NCBI GenBank assembly: GCA_964441265.1 | Contig: CAYYKJ010000009.1 | Span: forward strand, 1-57,822 | From: JAFGDH01 sp964441265 | Lineage (GTDB): Archaea; Aenigmatarchaeota; Aenigmatarchaeia; QMZP01; QMZT01 | Length of the DNA stretch: 57,822 nucleotides | Direction: 5' to 3' | In this document: positions 35,608-44,022 of the stretch, piece by piece | Position numbering within the stretch: position 1 is the stretch's first letter | Layout of the letters: each line of letters begins with the position of its first letter | Made by a program: the position numbers and the translations under genes | Notes under the pieces: model-generated | Databases searched by the model: none | The model's input: the letters and a program-made list of their open reading frames with translations, nothing else | Told to the model about the DNA's origin: nothing

Positions 35608-37569
35608 TCACAGGAACAGGGGCCCGAATACTAGCGCAACTACACCCATCAATTTTATTAATATGTTTAAAGACGGCGCAGCGGTATCTTTCGCGGGGTC
35701 TCCTACGGTATCGCCTGTCACAGCTGCGGCATGAGCAAAGCTCCCCTTTCCTCCCAGTTTCCCTGTTTCTATGTATTTCTTTGCGTTGTCCCATGCCCCG
35801 CCTGCATTAGCCATGAAGATCGCGAGAAGGAATCCGGTGGTTATGGAGCCGGCGAGCATACCTCCCAGGGCCTCGGGACCCAGCACCAATCCAACAATTA
35901 TCGGAGCTCCGAGCGCTATTATTCCGGGTATGATCATCTCCCTGAGGGCGGCGTGGGTGGATATCCTTATGCACCTCTCGTAATCGGGCCTGGATCTGCC
36001 TTTCATTATCCCCTTCACTTTCTTGAACTGCCTCCTGACCTCGTTGACCATCTCAGAGGCGGATTTCCCCACCGCGTTCATGGTGAATGCTGAGAACAGG
36101 AAGGGAAGCAGCCCGCCTATGAAGAGGCCCGAGACCACGGAGGGCTCTGTGAGCGATATGCTGGACAGGTTCATGGTGTTGCCGTAAACCACGAACAGGG
36201 CGATGGCCGTCAGGGCGGCCGAGCCTATGGCGAATCCCTTTCCTATGGCGGCCGTGGTGTTTCCCACCGAGTCCAGGGCCTCCGCCTTTTTCCTTGTTTC
36301 TTGACCCATTCCTGCCATCTCTGCGATTCCTGCTGCATTGTCCGCCACCGGACCGTATGTGTCCGATGCCAGGGTTATTCCCAGCGTGGAGAGCATGCCG
36401 ACTGCGGCTATGGCTATCCCGTATACACCGGCCAGGTAAAATGACGCCATTATGGCCCCCACTATGGCTATTATGGGAACTGCGGTAGATTTCATGCCGA
36501 CCGCCAGGCCGGCTATCACGTTAGTGGCTGCCCCTGTCCTGGAAGCCTCCGCTATTGATCGGGTGGGGTTCCTGGAAGAGGTGGTGTAATATTCCGTTAC
36601 AACGCCCACGATGAGTCCCGCCACCAGTCCCGATATGGTGGCGTACCAGAGGTTTATGTGTCCCGGACCCGAGACGCTGACTATTATGAAATAGGAGAAT
36701 ATGAACATGAGTATTGCAGATGCGAATGTCCCCCGGTTCAGGGCGGAATGAAGATCCTTACCTTTTCCGGAGCGAACGAAAAAGGTTCCCGCTATGCTCG
36801 CGAATATGCCCGCCGAGGCGAGCATGAGCGGAAGCACGATTCCGTTGAGTACGGTAACCGCTGCCACGCCCATCGCCATGGCGGCTATTATGCTGTCCAC
36901 ATAGCTTTCGAACAGGTCCGCTCCCATCCCCGCCACGTCCCCGACGTTGTCTCCGACATTGTCTGCTATCACCGCGGGGTTTCTGGGGTCGTCCTCGGGT
37001 ATCTTGCTCTCCACCTTTCCCACCAGGTCCGCTCCAACGTCGGCCGCCTTGGTGTATATGCCCCCTCCCACTCTCGCGAAAAGGGCGATGGAGCTGGCGC
37101 CGAATCCGAAGCTGAATATTATGCTCGTTTCCCTGAATATCGCGAACATTGCGGTGACCCCGAGAAGTCCCAGGCCCACCACGGACATGCCCATCACGGT
37201 TCCGGAGGAGAACGCTATTTTCAGCCCTTTGCCGAGCTCCTCCGAACAGCCCTCCGCCGTCCTGGAGTTGGACGCGGTGGCTATCCTCATGCCTATGTTC
37301 CCTGTGAGGGCCGAGAAGAAGGCCCCGGTCACGAAAACCGCCGAATACGCCGGTCCGAAAAGCACGAAGAGCACCGCGGCGACCAGCATGACGAATATCA
37401 CGAGGTATCTGTACTGCTTGGAGAGATAGGTCATGGATCCCTTTCTTATAAGGTCCGCTATCTCCTTCATCTTCGCGGTTCCGGCCGGCTTTTCCCTTAT
37501 GTAAAGGGCGGTTATCAGTGCGAACAGGAGCGCAATACCGCTCGCGAACCATGGAATCAGACCTATCAT
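35608..37569 (-). CDS. hppA: Membrane-bound ion-translocating pyrophosphatase, K+-dependent type
   Basis: A 653-residue polytopic protein with the substrate-site motif DDPRNPAVIADNVGDNVGD (near 193-211) and KDTAAPSLNILIKLMG at the C-terminus. It hydrolyses pyrophosphate to pump H+ or Na+. The motif GNTTAAIGKG (near 437) has Ala where K+-independent enzymes have Lys, placing it in the K+-dependent class; which ion is pumped cannot be read from this. GAGGGG lies before the ATG. It is somewhat shorter than bacterial homologues, but all core motifs are present. Confidence 0.95.
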   Translation of the reverse strand: MIGLIPWFASGIALLFALITALYIREKPAGTAKMKEIADLIRKGSMTYLSKQYRYLVIFVMLVAAVLFVLFGPAYSAVFVTGAFFSALTGNIGMRIATASNSRTAEGCSEELGKGLKIAFSSGTVMGMSVVGLGLLGVTAMFAIFRETSIIFSFGFGASSIALFARVGGGIYTKAADVGADLVGKVESKIPEDDPRNPAVIADNVGDNVGDVAGMGADLFESYVDSIIAAMAMGVAAVTVLNGIVLPLMLASAGIFASIAGTFFVRSGKGKDLHSALNRGTFASAILMFIFSYFIIVSVSGPGHINLWYATISGLVAGLIVGVVTEYYTTSSRNPTRSIAEASRTGAATNVIAGLAVGMKSTAVPIIAIVGAIMASFYLAGVYGIAIAAVGMLSTLGITLASDTYGPVADNAAGIAEMAGMGQETRKKAEALDSVGNTTAAIGKGFAIGSAALTAIALFVVYGNTMNLSSISLTEPSVVSGLFIGGLLPFLFSAFTMNAVGKSASEMVNEVRRQFKKVKGIMKGRSRPDYERCIRISTHAALREMIIPGIIALGAPIIVGLVLGPEALGGMLAGSITTGFLLAIFMANAGGAWDNAKKYIETGKLGGKGSFAHAAAVTGDTVGDPAKDTAAPSLNILIKLMGVVALVFGPLFL

Positions 37570-37680
37570 TCGTACCCCTCTAAAAGATTATTCTTTCTCC
37601 TTGGTTAAATATACTTAAATCATTTATGTTTTACAGGAATTGGAGAGCAACGCATTTAAATGCCCACTAAAAAACCGCTT

Positions 37681-37989
37681 TTAATCAGAGTAGAAATCGT
37701 CGTCCGGGTGGTCTGACAGTTCCTTTTCCCTCATTTTACCGAAAGCGTATTCCATGAGTTCTCCGAAGGTTCCAGTCCCGTCGTAATCGTTCATTTTTAT
37801 TGAAAATTCTTCTTCCAGATCGTTTATTAGCATTGAGGGATCTCCCATTTCTCCTACGGGGGTTTTATCGTGAATGCCTCCTCCGGTGACATCATCATAA
37901 CAGCAGCGAACTATCTCTGCAAAAGTTTTTTTGAATTTTATGTAGTTCCCGTCTCCGGTTCCTCTTGTCCCTTCATTCGCGTAATCCAT
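37681..37989 (-). CDS. Small acidic protein, possibly acyl-carrier-like
   Basis: The ATG at 37989 begins MDYANEGTRGTGDGNYIKFK; 102 residues. The central-to-C-terminal stretch DPSMLINDLEEEFSIKMNDY followed by TFGELMEYAFGKM resembles the end of an acyl carrier protein fold (SLxxxxxLEEEFxI...TxGELxxY), with a Ser at the place of the phosphopantetheine site but without the usual DSL. The C-terminus is very acidic. This similarity is by eye and weak; it may be an unrelated small helical protein. It is divergent from the histone gene. Confidence 0.5.
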   Translation of the reverse strand: MDYANEGTRGTGDGNYIKFKKTFAEIVRCCYDDVTGGGIHDKTPVGEMGDPSMLINDLEEEFSIKMNDYDGTGTFGELMEYAFGKMREKELSDHPDDDFYSD

Positions 37990-38102
37990 CAAGAAACCCT
38001 TTGGATCTTTATCGTTCCAGAATATCTATTCTTGGAGCCCAACGTTTAAAAATATTAAATATCCCAAACAAGTATAATCATGTCATTTAGAGGTGAAACA
38101 GA

Positions 38103-38303
38103 ATGAAAAGACTTCCGATAGCTCCTTTCGAGAAGATACTGAAGGATGCCGGAGCCAAGAGGGTCTCCAAGCCCGCCGCGAAGGAATTCGCCCTACTGGT
38201 GGAGGAGATCTCGGACAGGATAGCCGCGGACGCGACGAAATTCGCCAAGCACGCCGGCAGAAAGACCATTCTCGCGGAGGACGTCAAGCTGGCTAAAAGA
38301 TAG
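38103..38303 (+). CDS. Archaeal histone
   Basis: A 66-residue single histone fold of the HMf type: MKRLPIAPFEKILKDAGAKR, then helix 2 with FALLVEEISDRIAADATKFA, then GRKTILAEDVKLAKR. Dimers wrap and compact DNA. The length is canonical, without tails. The ATG follows GAGGTGA at a good distance, and a TTTAAAAATA box about 50 nt upstream implies a short leader. Confidence 0.96.
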   Translation: MKRLPIAPFEKILKDAGAKRVSKPAAKEFALLVEEISDRIAADATKFAKHAGRKTILAEDVKLAKR

Positions 38304-38367
38304 ATCTTTTGAGATGTCTGCCTATTGCTGCCTGTGTTTTGGAAAGAAAATAAAGGGCTCCAGTCCG

Positions 38368-38781
38368 TCACTTGCCTTTGTTCTCTTTGGGCTTTATTTT
38401 CGGCAGTGGAATCGGCGGCGGGAGCTGAAGGTCTTCCGCTATGCTCGAGACTTTCAGAAGGCATCTCCTGAAAAGGTAGTTCAGCACTTCCAGAGAGGAC
38501 TTCTCGGGAAGCTTCTTTTCCTTTTCCCATTTCTCGATGATATCCTTCATCTTGTCCGTCAGGTAAAGCAATTCCCCGCCTATCTTTATCTCGCCCACCT
38601 TCGGGTCATACTTGGTCACGAAATCGAATTCCATGGATATGACCTTCTTCTGAAGGCTGGACACTGTTATCTCCTTAAGGGAATTTATCCTGGGCACGGA
38701 ATTCACCTTTATCTCTGCCCTGGGTTCTGCCTGTTCTTTCTTTGCTTCTATTGTCTTGAAATTCAATCCAACTATCGCCAT
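38368..38781 (-). CDS. Conserved archaeal protein, possibly SecB-like fold
   Basis: A 137-residue protein, MAIVGLNFKTIEAKKEQAEP, with alternating beta strands (ITVSSLQKKVISMEFDFVTK, VGEIKIGGELLYL) and a long helix, ending LQLPPPIPLPKIKPK. The strand pattern followed by a Pro-rich basic tail recalls conserved archaeal proteins related to the SecB chaperone fold, but this is a visual impression only. No catalytic residues stand out. It is convergent with the histone gene and upstream of the aIF2 gamma 3' end. Confidence 0.6.
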   Translation of the reverse strand: MAIVGLNFKTIEAKKEQAEPRAEIKVNSVPRINSLKEITVSSLQKKVISMEFDFVTKYDPKVGEIKIGGELLYLTDKMKDIIEKWEKEKKLPEKSSLEVLNYLFRRCLLKVSSIAEDLQLPPPIPLPKIKPKENKGK

Positions 38782-38900
38782 AACATCCCTCTCTTTGTGT
38801 TTGCAAAGGCAGACATTGCCTGCCTAGCTTGTTTGAGTTAATTGTTTTATTCACTTTTATATTTAAATGTTTGTTAGTGCCCGGAATCGGGATACGCGCA

Positions 38901-40097
38901 CTAAACAAGCTCTCCGTAACCTATAAGTCTCCATCTCCCGGAGAACAGCTTGGAGATGACTATTCGCTCGCCCTTCTCTGCGCAGAGCGGGGTCTTGAGG
39001 CTGACCTCGATTTCTTTGTCCCTGGCGGAGGTGACCGCCCCGGAAGTCTTCATGGTCCCCAGAGTGAGCATCAGGGGGTCTCCGGTCTTGATTTCTCCCA
39101 TCTCCGTGCTCTCCTTGGTTCCCACCACCCTTTTCATGAGTGTCGTCTTCAGCGTTATGTTTTTGAGAACCCCGGGGAGCTTGCCCGTTATTCCGGCCAC
39201 GCTGCCCGAAAGCGAATCGGACTTGGTGAGATACGGATCCAGGGATGTGGACATCCCTATCAGCCCTCCCGGATTTATCTCTTTGAGGCTCTTCCCCGCC
39301 TTCTGGAGACCGGTTATCTTCGTCTTCACCGGTTTTATCTCGTCCTTTATCTTGACTCCCGGCTTTATCTCAATCTCGTCCCCGACCCTGAGTTTTCCCC
39401 TCATAAGGGAACCGCCTATGACACCGCCCCTCAGTTTTCCCATCTCCACGCCCGGCCTGTTGGTGTCGAAAGACCTGGCTATGAGGAACTTGGGATCCTT
39501 AGCCGGATCTCTCCTGGGGGTCGGTATGTTTTCCTGTATGGACTTTATGAGTATGTCGATGTTGACCCTCTTCTTGGCCGACACCGGTATTATGGGAGAA
39601 TTCTCTGCCACGGTCCCCTTGACGAATTCCTTTATCTGCTTCTGGTTCTCCATGGCTTCCTCTTTGCTCACCAGGTCGATCTTGCTCTGAACTATGACTA
39701 TGTTCTCTATCCCCACGATGTCCAGCGCCTTGAGATGCTCTTCTGTCTGGGGCTGGGGGCATTTCTCGTTGGCCGCTATCAGAAGAAGGGCCCCGTCCAT
39801 CAGGGAGGCACCGGAAAGAACGGTGGCCATGAGCATCTCGTGCCCCGGGGCGTCCACGAAGCTGACCGTCCTGACCGGCTCCGTTTCCGAGAAGCATTTT
39901 ATGCATTTGTTGGTCGTGGACAAGTCGTGGGGCGGCTTGCACTTGGGGCATTTGTATACGGTCATGTCCGCGTACCCCAGACGTATGGATATTCCCCTCT
40001 TCATCTCCTCGGAATGGGTGTCTGTCCATTTACCTGAGAGCATTTCTGTGAGCGTGGTCTTGCCGTGGTCCACATGGCCGACCATGCCTATGTTCAC
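38901..40097 (-). CDS. eif2g: Translation initiation factor aIF2 subunit gamma
   Basis: A 398-residue GTPase: G1 GHVDHGKTT, G2/G3 region RGISIRLGYAD and FVDAPGHE, G4 QSKIDLVSKEE, zinc knuckle YKCPKC...NKCIKC, then domains II and III (GLIGMSTSLDP, GERIVISKLFSGRWR). It carries initiator Met-tRNA to the small ribosomal subunit. The given start is a GTG directly before NIGMVGHVDHGK. Homologues normally have a short extra N-terminus; the frame stays open 16 codons further upstream (TEKKKEKTDKRLVPE) to an ATA at 40143-40145 next to a GGGTGGT sequence, with no ATG/GTG/TTG available. The real start may be this ATA, an internal CTG, or the GTG. Confidence 0.93.
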   Translation of the reverse strand: MNIGMVGHVDHGKTTLTEMLSGKWTDTHSEEMKRGISIRLGYADMTVYKCPKCKPPHDLSTTNKCIKCFSETEPVRTVSFVDAPGHEMLMATVLSGASLMDGALLLIAANEKCPQPQTEEHLKALDIVGIENIVIVQSKIDLVSKEEAMENQKQIKEFVKGTVAENSPIIPVSAKKRVNIDILIKSIQENIPTPRRDPAKDPKFLIARSFDTNRPGVEMGKLRGGVIGGSLMRGKLRVGDEIEIKPGVKIKDEIKPVKTKITGLQKAGKSLKEINPGGLIGMSTSLDPYLTKSDSLSGSVAGITGKLPGVLKNITLKTTLMKRVVGTKESTEMGEIKTGDPLMLTLGTMKTSGAVTSARDKEIEVSLKTPLCAEKGERIVISKLFSGRWRLIGYGELV

Positions 40098-40249
40098 CTC
40101 GGGAACCAGCCTCTTATCCGTTTTCTCCTTTTTCTTTTCCGTTATTTTACCACCCTGTGTTCTGATAGTGCAATATTAGAATAACGTTAAATAAATATAA
40201 AAGGGAGTCTCCCGCGCCCTCCCTGGCATTTCCCCGGGGTCGGTGAAGG

Positions 40250-41140
40250 TCAGTAATAGAGGAAGAAGAGACCCGCCGCCATCAAGCATATGCAGAATAT
40301 CTTCACCGATATGGATTTCAGGGCGATTTCCTCCCTGACGAACCCGGGGAACCACCTCGAAAGCGAGGAGGCGATCAGGAACACGAACACCATCTGGAAG
40401 CCGAACATGACCTCCACTATGGATACGGAGCCGAGCTTTATGGCGTAATTTATGAAGAAGACCCCCAGCAGTCCGAATACCGCGAACATCGCGAGTATCT
40501 TGCCGGGAACGTTTCCGATTATTTCTTCCCTGGCGGCTTCCCTGAACCTCTTCCTGGAGAGTATTATAACCGTTGTCGCCAGGGTCCCTATGCTCACCCA
40601 TATCAGGCCGTGGAAAAAGCTCAGTTCGAAGTAGGCGAACTTGAGCAGGACGGCCTGGAGGGCGTAGAGGAAGCTGGAGGCTACCATGAGACCGAACGCC
40701 CTGTTGAGCCTGAACATCTTCTTCCCCGTCCTGGCCATGAGTATCACGCTCCCGGAGAGCACCAGCACGAAGGCAACGTAGAAGTTCGCGGTCAGCAGCT
40801 CCCCCAGGAAGGCGGAGGCCATGATCAGCGTGAAAACCGGATCCAGCGTCCAGAGCGGGACCAGCCTGGATACCTCCTCCATGGAAAGGGCCTCTGCGTA
40901 TGGGAGGAATGCCAGCACCCTGAGAGCTCCTGCCGCGATGGCGGGGATTATGAACACCCATGCGGTCAGGTTCAGGCCGAAGAACGGCAGGAGCAGTATG
41001 AACATGCTCTCGAAAGCGCCCAGGAGCACGGCGAATGAGACCGGGCTCTTTATGTGCGCGGTCCTTATTATCTTCTCTATTATGTTCCCGCCCGCGAAAA
41101 AGAGATAACCCAGCAGGGCGAAGATGACCCATTCCAGCAT
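40250..41140 (-). CDS. EamA-family (DMT) transporter, second copy
   Basis: A 296-residue protein with about ten membrane helices and the EamA two-repeat layout (first half ending LGELLTANFYVAFVLVLSGS, second half ending LKSISVKIFCICLMAAGLFF). Substrate unknown. It is only distantly similar to the EamA gene at 27294, so it is not a recent duplicate. The region's other long minus frame is a shadow: it lacks membrane segments and has an Arg/Gly/His-rich composition. Confidence 0.85.
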   Translation of the reverse strand: MLEWVIFALLGYLFFAGGNIIEKIIRTAHIKSPVSFAVLLGAFESMFILLLPFFGLNLTAWVFIIPAIAAGALRVLAFLPYAEALSMEEVSRLVPLWTLDPVFTLIMASAFLGELLTANFYVAFVLVLSGSVILMARTGKKMFRLNRAFGLMVASSFLYALQAVLLKFAYFELSFFHGLIWVSIGTLATTVIILSRKRFREAAREEIIGNVPGKILAMFAVFGLLGVFFINYAIKLGSVSIVEVMFGFQMVFVFLIASSLSRWFPGFVREEIALKSISVKIFCICLMAAGLFFLYY

Positions 41141-41158
41141 ACATGATATTTGTGCCAG

Positions 41159-41707
41159 CTAAAATAAATGCGAATTCTCCAGGTGGATGAGTGCCATCAT
41201 AACCGCCTGCTTTACCGAGTCCTTCCTGGTGAACCTCCCGCGGGTGAGCTTCCCTATAGCACCCTCGTGGGATCCGATCCTCCTCTTTCCGGTGAGCCCC
41301 AGCCGGTGGTAGGCCTCGTCCATGTCTATGCCCTCTTTCAGGACCATTATGGTCGCCTCTTTTGGGTATTCGAATCCGGCCGCCATTCCGATGTGCTTCT
41401 CCTTCCCGTCGAACATCACGCACACGCAGGCATTCATCATCCCGGTCTTGGTCTCCGGTACCCTCATGAGGCCATCCTCGATCCCCACGGAAATGTCACA
41501 ATTGTCACATCCCTGGAACGCCTCCTTCGCCCGGTTCACCGCCCCCTTCACCGTCTCCTCCAGGGACTTCGGTTGTTTGTGGACGGAGGAATCCACCTCC
41601 TTCCCGGTCACCTCCGCCCCGCTGAGAAAATCATAATCCCGGACGGTCTCCCTGACCGCCTCGACCTTCACCCTGTTCTTAGTCCCCACGATGATTTTCA
41701 TTGCCAT
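41159..41707 (-). CDS. Inosine/xanthosine triphosphatase (YjjX family)
   Basis: A 182-residue protein with the NTPase motif KIIVGTKNRVKVEAVRE at the N-terminus, VDSSVHKQPKSLEETVKGA, SVGIEDGLMRV and GSHEGAIGKLTRG: the YjjX/DUF84 signature. It hydrolyses (d)ITP and XTP to clean nucleotide pools. A TATATA at 41721-41726 would favour the second Met (MKIIVG, 41701) in a leaderless transcript. The first 46 bp or so of the coding region are duplicated at 43099-43144, across the GHKL/STAS gene pair, with the repeat there reading MIMKIIVGTKNRVKVEA then breaking off. Confidence 0.93.
   Translation of the reverse strand: MAMKIIVGTKNRVKVEAVRETVRDYDFLSGAEVTGKEVDSSVHKQPKSLEETVKGAVNRAKEAFQGCDNCDISVGIEDGLMRVPETKTGMMNACVCVMFDGKEKHIGMAAGFEYPKEATIMVLKEGIDMDEAYHRLGLTGKRRIGSHEGAIGKLTRGRFTRKDSVKQAVMMALIHLENSHLF
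41657..41702. repeat. 46-bp direct repeat, copy 1 (functional YjjX 5' end)
   Basis: Begins cgcctcgaccttcaccc and ends gatgattttcatt. It is identical to 43099-43144. Confidence 0.95.
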
Positions 41708-41743
41708 AAGTCATCAATAATATATAGAATTTACAGAGAGATA

Positions 41744-42034
41744 CTATTCCCCTTCCTGCATATAATCTGTTACTATGCTTATTATTTTTTTAACCGTTTC
41801 ATTGCAGTTCTTGAAATATATCTTGTCCAGGATTTCAATGCCGTACTTCCTGATTACATCACTGATCAAAGCATGAATAAACGATTGCGTTGCCGAATCG
41901 ATGCCTTCGAAATCTATTATAACGTCTTTTTCATCCTTGATTAATGGAATTATTTTTTCCAGTCTGATGTCCCTGGCCAAATCTTTATTTTCCGCAAAGC
42001 TTCCGACCAGTGACAATAATTTAATTTCTGTCAT
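41744..42034 (-). CDS. STAS-like (DUF4325) protein
   Basis: A 96-residue protein with the STAS-like layout: strand VIIDFEGIDSATQSFIHALI then helix and strand IYFKNCNETVKKIISIV. DUF4325 proteins commonly sit next to GHKL ATPases and are thought to form partner-switching pairs like anti-sigma/anti-anti-sigma factors. It overlaps the upstream GHKL gene by 4 bp, so the two are translationally coupled. The Ser/Thr in DSATQSF could be a phosphorylation site, by analogy only. Confidence 0.8.
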   Translation of the reverse strand: MTEIKLLSLVGSFAENKDLARDIRLEKIIPLIKDEKDVIIDFEGIDSATQSFIHALISDVIRKYGIEILDKIYFKNCNETVKKIISIVTDYMQEGE

Positions 42035-42996
42035 ATGAATCTGGGTTTCCTGTATCTTGCCTTTTTCCTTTCCTTGACGCTTTTGATATAGGTATCCCTG
42101 ATAAGATCCAAAAGTAAGGAAAATTCTTCCGTTGCATCCAATGATATGTCAATGCCCACGGCAGTTCCCTGCCAGAAGGGGAGATCTTCTCTCTTTGAAT
42201 GATTATCCTTGAGCGGGTCTGCGTATAACCTGATTCGTTTTGTTTTTGATGGAATTTTTAACAGTTTATACATGGCATCACCGCTGTAAATTACAAAAAA
42301 ATCCCTTTTCACCTTTGCAATGGACTTGATGAAAAAGAGCCCCGCTCCTGCGTTAAATTCTGTCCCTCCCTCCCTTTTGGTCGTTCCCGTGATCCCCGGG
42401 ATTAGGGATAATCTTATTGCCTCCAAATGGGTTGATGTTTTATGTGACATGTTTATCGTCTTTTTGATGCCTACCCCAGTGTCCACGATTCCGATCCTTA
42501 TGGTATTGCTTTTTTTGTAGTATTGTGCGGATACAACGGCACCATTGGACGATCGGGAGTGCTCAAGAACGTTTCTTACAAGTTCGCTGACAATGTATTT
42601 AATCGGTTCCGCCTGCTCTGGTTCCAGGTGAAGCAACGGGACCATCTCCGTGATGAATCTGGTCAATTCGGTCGAATCGGCTATCTTCGTCAGTGGTATA
42701 AAGCGCCCGGCGGGCTCATGTTCGGTTATTTTTATGCCGGATTTTATTCCCAGGAACCTGAACAGGCCCATTCTTTCCAGATAATGTTTGGATGTAGCTT
42801 CGAGTTTCTCGCAGTATACGTTTTTTTCTTTCACCAGCAGACCTACGGCGGCAGCCATCGATAAAACCATCGGGTGTATCGATATCCATTTTTTGTTCGA
42901 GGTGATTTCCAGTTTATCCGGGTTGGAACTGTCGAATGACTGCAGAAAAGGGTCAATATTTCCCAGAAATGCGCTGTTTGGCAGGTGTATCTTCAT
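42031..42996 (-). CDS. GHKL-type ATP-binding (histidine-kinase-like) protein
   Basis: A 321-residue protein whose C-terminal half holds an HATPase fold: N-box ELVRNVLEHS, G1 IVDTGVGIKK, G2 GAGLFFIKS. There is no His-phosphotransfer domain or membrane segment, so it resembles anti-sigma-type kinases rather than sensor kinases. With the DUF4325 gene it forms a compact pair. A TTTATAAA box lies about 25 nt before the ATG and two palindromes lie upstream of it. The pair is more AT-rich than the neighbouring XTPase gene and lies between 46-bp direct repeats, which suggests arrival as a unit. Confidence 0.85.
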   Translation of the reverse strand: MKIHLPNSAFLGNIDPFLQSFDSSNPDKLEITSNKKWISIHPMVLSMAAAVGLLVKEKNVYCEKLEATSKHYLERMGLFRFLGIKSGIKITEHEPAGRFIPLTKIADSTELTRFITEMVPLLHLEPEQAEPIKYIVSELVRNVLEHSRSSNGAVVSAQYYKKSNTIRIGIVDTGVGIKKTINMSHKTSTHLEAIRLSLIPGITGTTKREGGTEFNAGAGLFFIKSIAKVKRDFFVIYSGDAMYKLLKIPSKTKRIRLYADPLKDNHSKREDLPFWQGTAVGIDISLDATEEFSLLLDLIRDTYIKSVKERKKARYRKPRFI

Positions 42997-43035
42997 GATC
43001 TATATTTGAATCGCGTTATTTATAAAGCTTTCCAT

Positions 43036-43084
43036 TTTACCGGGAATCCCGGTAAATATATTATTACCCGGAAATCCCGGGTAA
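43036..43084 (-). promoter_or_regulatory. Two palindromic operators upstream of the GHKL/STAS pair
   Basis: TTTACCGGGA-a-TCCCGGTAAA (43036-43056, perfect) and a similar TTACCCGG...CCGGGTAA (43064-43084), with centres 28 bp apart, directly upstream of the TATA box. They look like paired dimer-binding sites, so the pair is probably regulated by an activator or repressor not seen here. Confidence 0.65.
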
Positions 43085-43098
43085 ATCGTTCCCCCGGT

Positions 43099-43144
43099 CG
43101 CCTCGACCTTCACCCTGTTCTTAGTCCCCACGATGATTTTCATT
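43099..43144. repeat. 46-bp direct repeat, copy 2 (displaced YjjX 5' end)
   Basis: Identical to 41657-41702 and placed 20 bp from the recombinase stop codon. It could be one attachment core of an integrated element. Confidence 0.9.
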
Positions 43145-43164
43145 ATCATGATTGGAATTTGATT

Positions 43165-43974
43165 CTATAATAAATTGGCGAGATTTTTGATGTCCCTGTT
43201 TGCCACGTGCGTGTAAATCTGGGTCGTCTTCAGGTCCTTGTGTCCCAGCAGCTGCTGTATGTGCCTTATGTCCGCCCCGGCCTCCAGCAGGTGGGTGGCG
43301 AAGGAGTGCCTCAGGGTGTGGGGAGTGACATTTTTTTTGATCCCTGCCTTTCCGGCGGCTGTTTTAACGATCTGCTGGATTGTTCGTTTATTGTATTTCC
43401 TCTCTCTGCCTGAAACAAAAACCAGACCTTCGTCCTTTGTCCCGAACAATTTTAATGCGTCGGCCAGTTTTTCGTGGAGAAATGTGATCCTTTGCTTGTC
43501 CCCTTTTGCTTTTTTTAAATGGATTATTTTCCTGCCGAAGTCGATATCCTTCCAGTTCAAATTCCTCGTTTCATCCAGCCGAAGACCGGCGTAATAGAGA
43601 GCCATCATGATCAGCTTGTGCTTCAAATTGTCCGTGGAATCCAGCATTCTGATCACTTCCTCTTTTCCCAGAACGACGGGTAATTTTAGCGATTTCCTGG
43701 AGAGCGGTATTCTCTCGTCGAACTCCCTTCCCAGCACGTTTTCGTAAAAGAAATTCAGGGCAAAGTACGCAGATCTCACGGTAGATTTGCTTTTCCCGGA
43801 ACAGGACAGCATGAACTCTCTGGGCTTCTTCCCGGAAGAAATAAAGTCCCTCACGATCGATGCATATGACCTGCCTGTCTGAGAAGAGTATCCCCTCAGT
43901 CTTATCTCCTCGGTCAGCTTACCAATCAGGCCGCGTGATTGTTCCGGCAATGTTTTCTCGTCCCCTCTCCCCAT
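43165..43974 (-). CDS. Tyrosine recombinase (XerA/Xer-like) next to the cassette array
   Basis: A 269-residue integrase with SAM-like N-terminal domain (about 10-85) and a catalytic domain with R132 (AGLRLDE), K157 (KAKGDK), H219-x-x-R222 (HTLRHSF), H245 (LLGHKD) and Y254 (TTQIYTH). All catalytic residues are present. The section between the beta-hairpin lysine and HxLR is about 59 residues, with no room for the extra helix/insertion diagnostic of bacterial IntI, so by sequence it is XerA-like. A TATATAAAA box (43996-44004) is centred 26 nt before the ATG, plus AGGTG before it. It reads away from the cassette array, as intI does in integrons. It may drive cassette exchange, or be a separate chromosome-dimer or element integrase; unresolved. 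Confidence 0.85.
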   Translation of the reverse strand: MGRGDEKTLPEQSRGLIGKLTEEIRLRGYSSQTGRSYASIVRDFISSGKKPREFMLSCSGKSKSTVRSAYFALNFFYENVLGREFDERIPLSRKSLKLPVVLGKEEVIRMLDSTDNLKHKLIMMALYYAGLRLDETRNLNWKDIDFGRKIIHLKKAKGDKQRITFLHEKLADALKLFGTKDEGLVFVSGRERKYNKRTIQQIVKTAAGKAGIKKNVTPHTLRHSFATHLLEAGADIRHIQQLLGHKDLKTTQIYTHVANRDIKNLANLL

Positions 43975-44022
43975 GTTTCACCTTTGTCTGTCAGGTATAT
44001 AAAATCTCGCTTTTTGCCCGGT

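Noticed and set aside
40176..41423. A 415-codon minus frame overlapping the EamA transporter and the XTPase
   Set aside because: It has Arg/Gly/His-rich low-complexity composition and spans two genes that have clear membrane or enzyme signatures in other frames.
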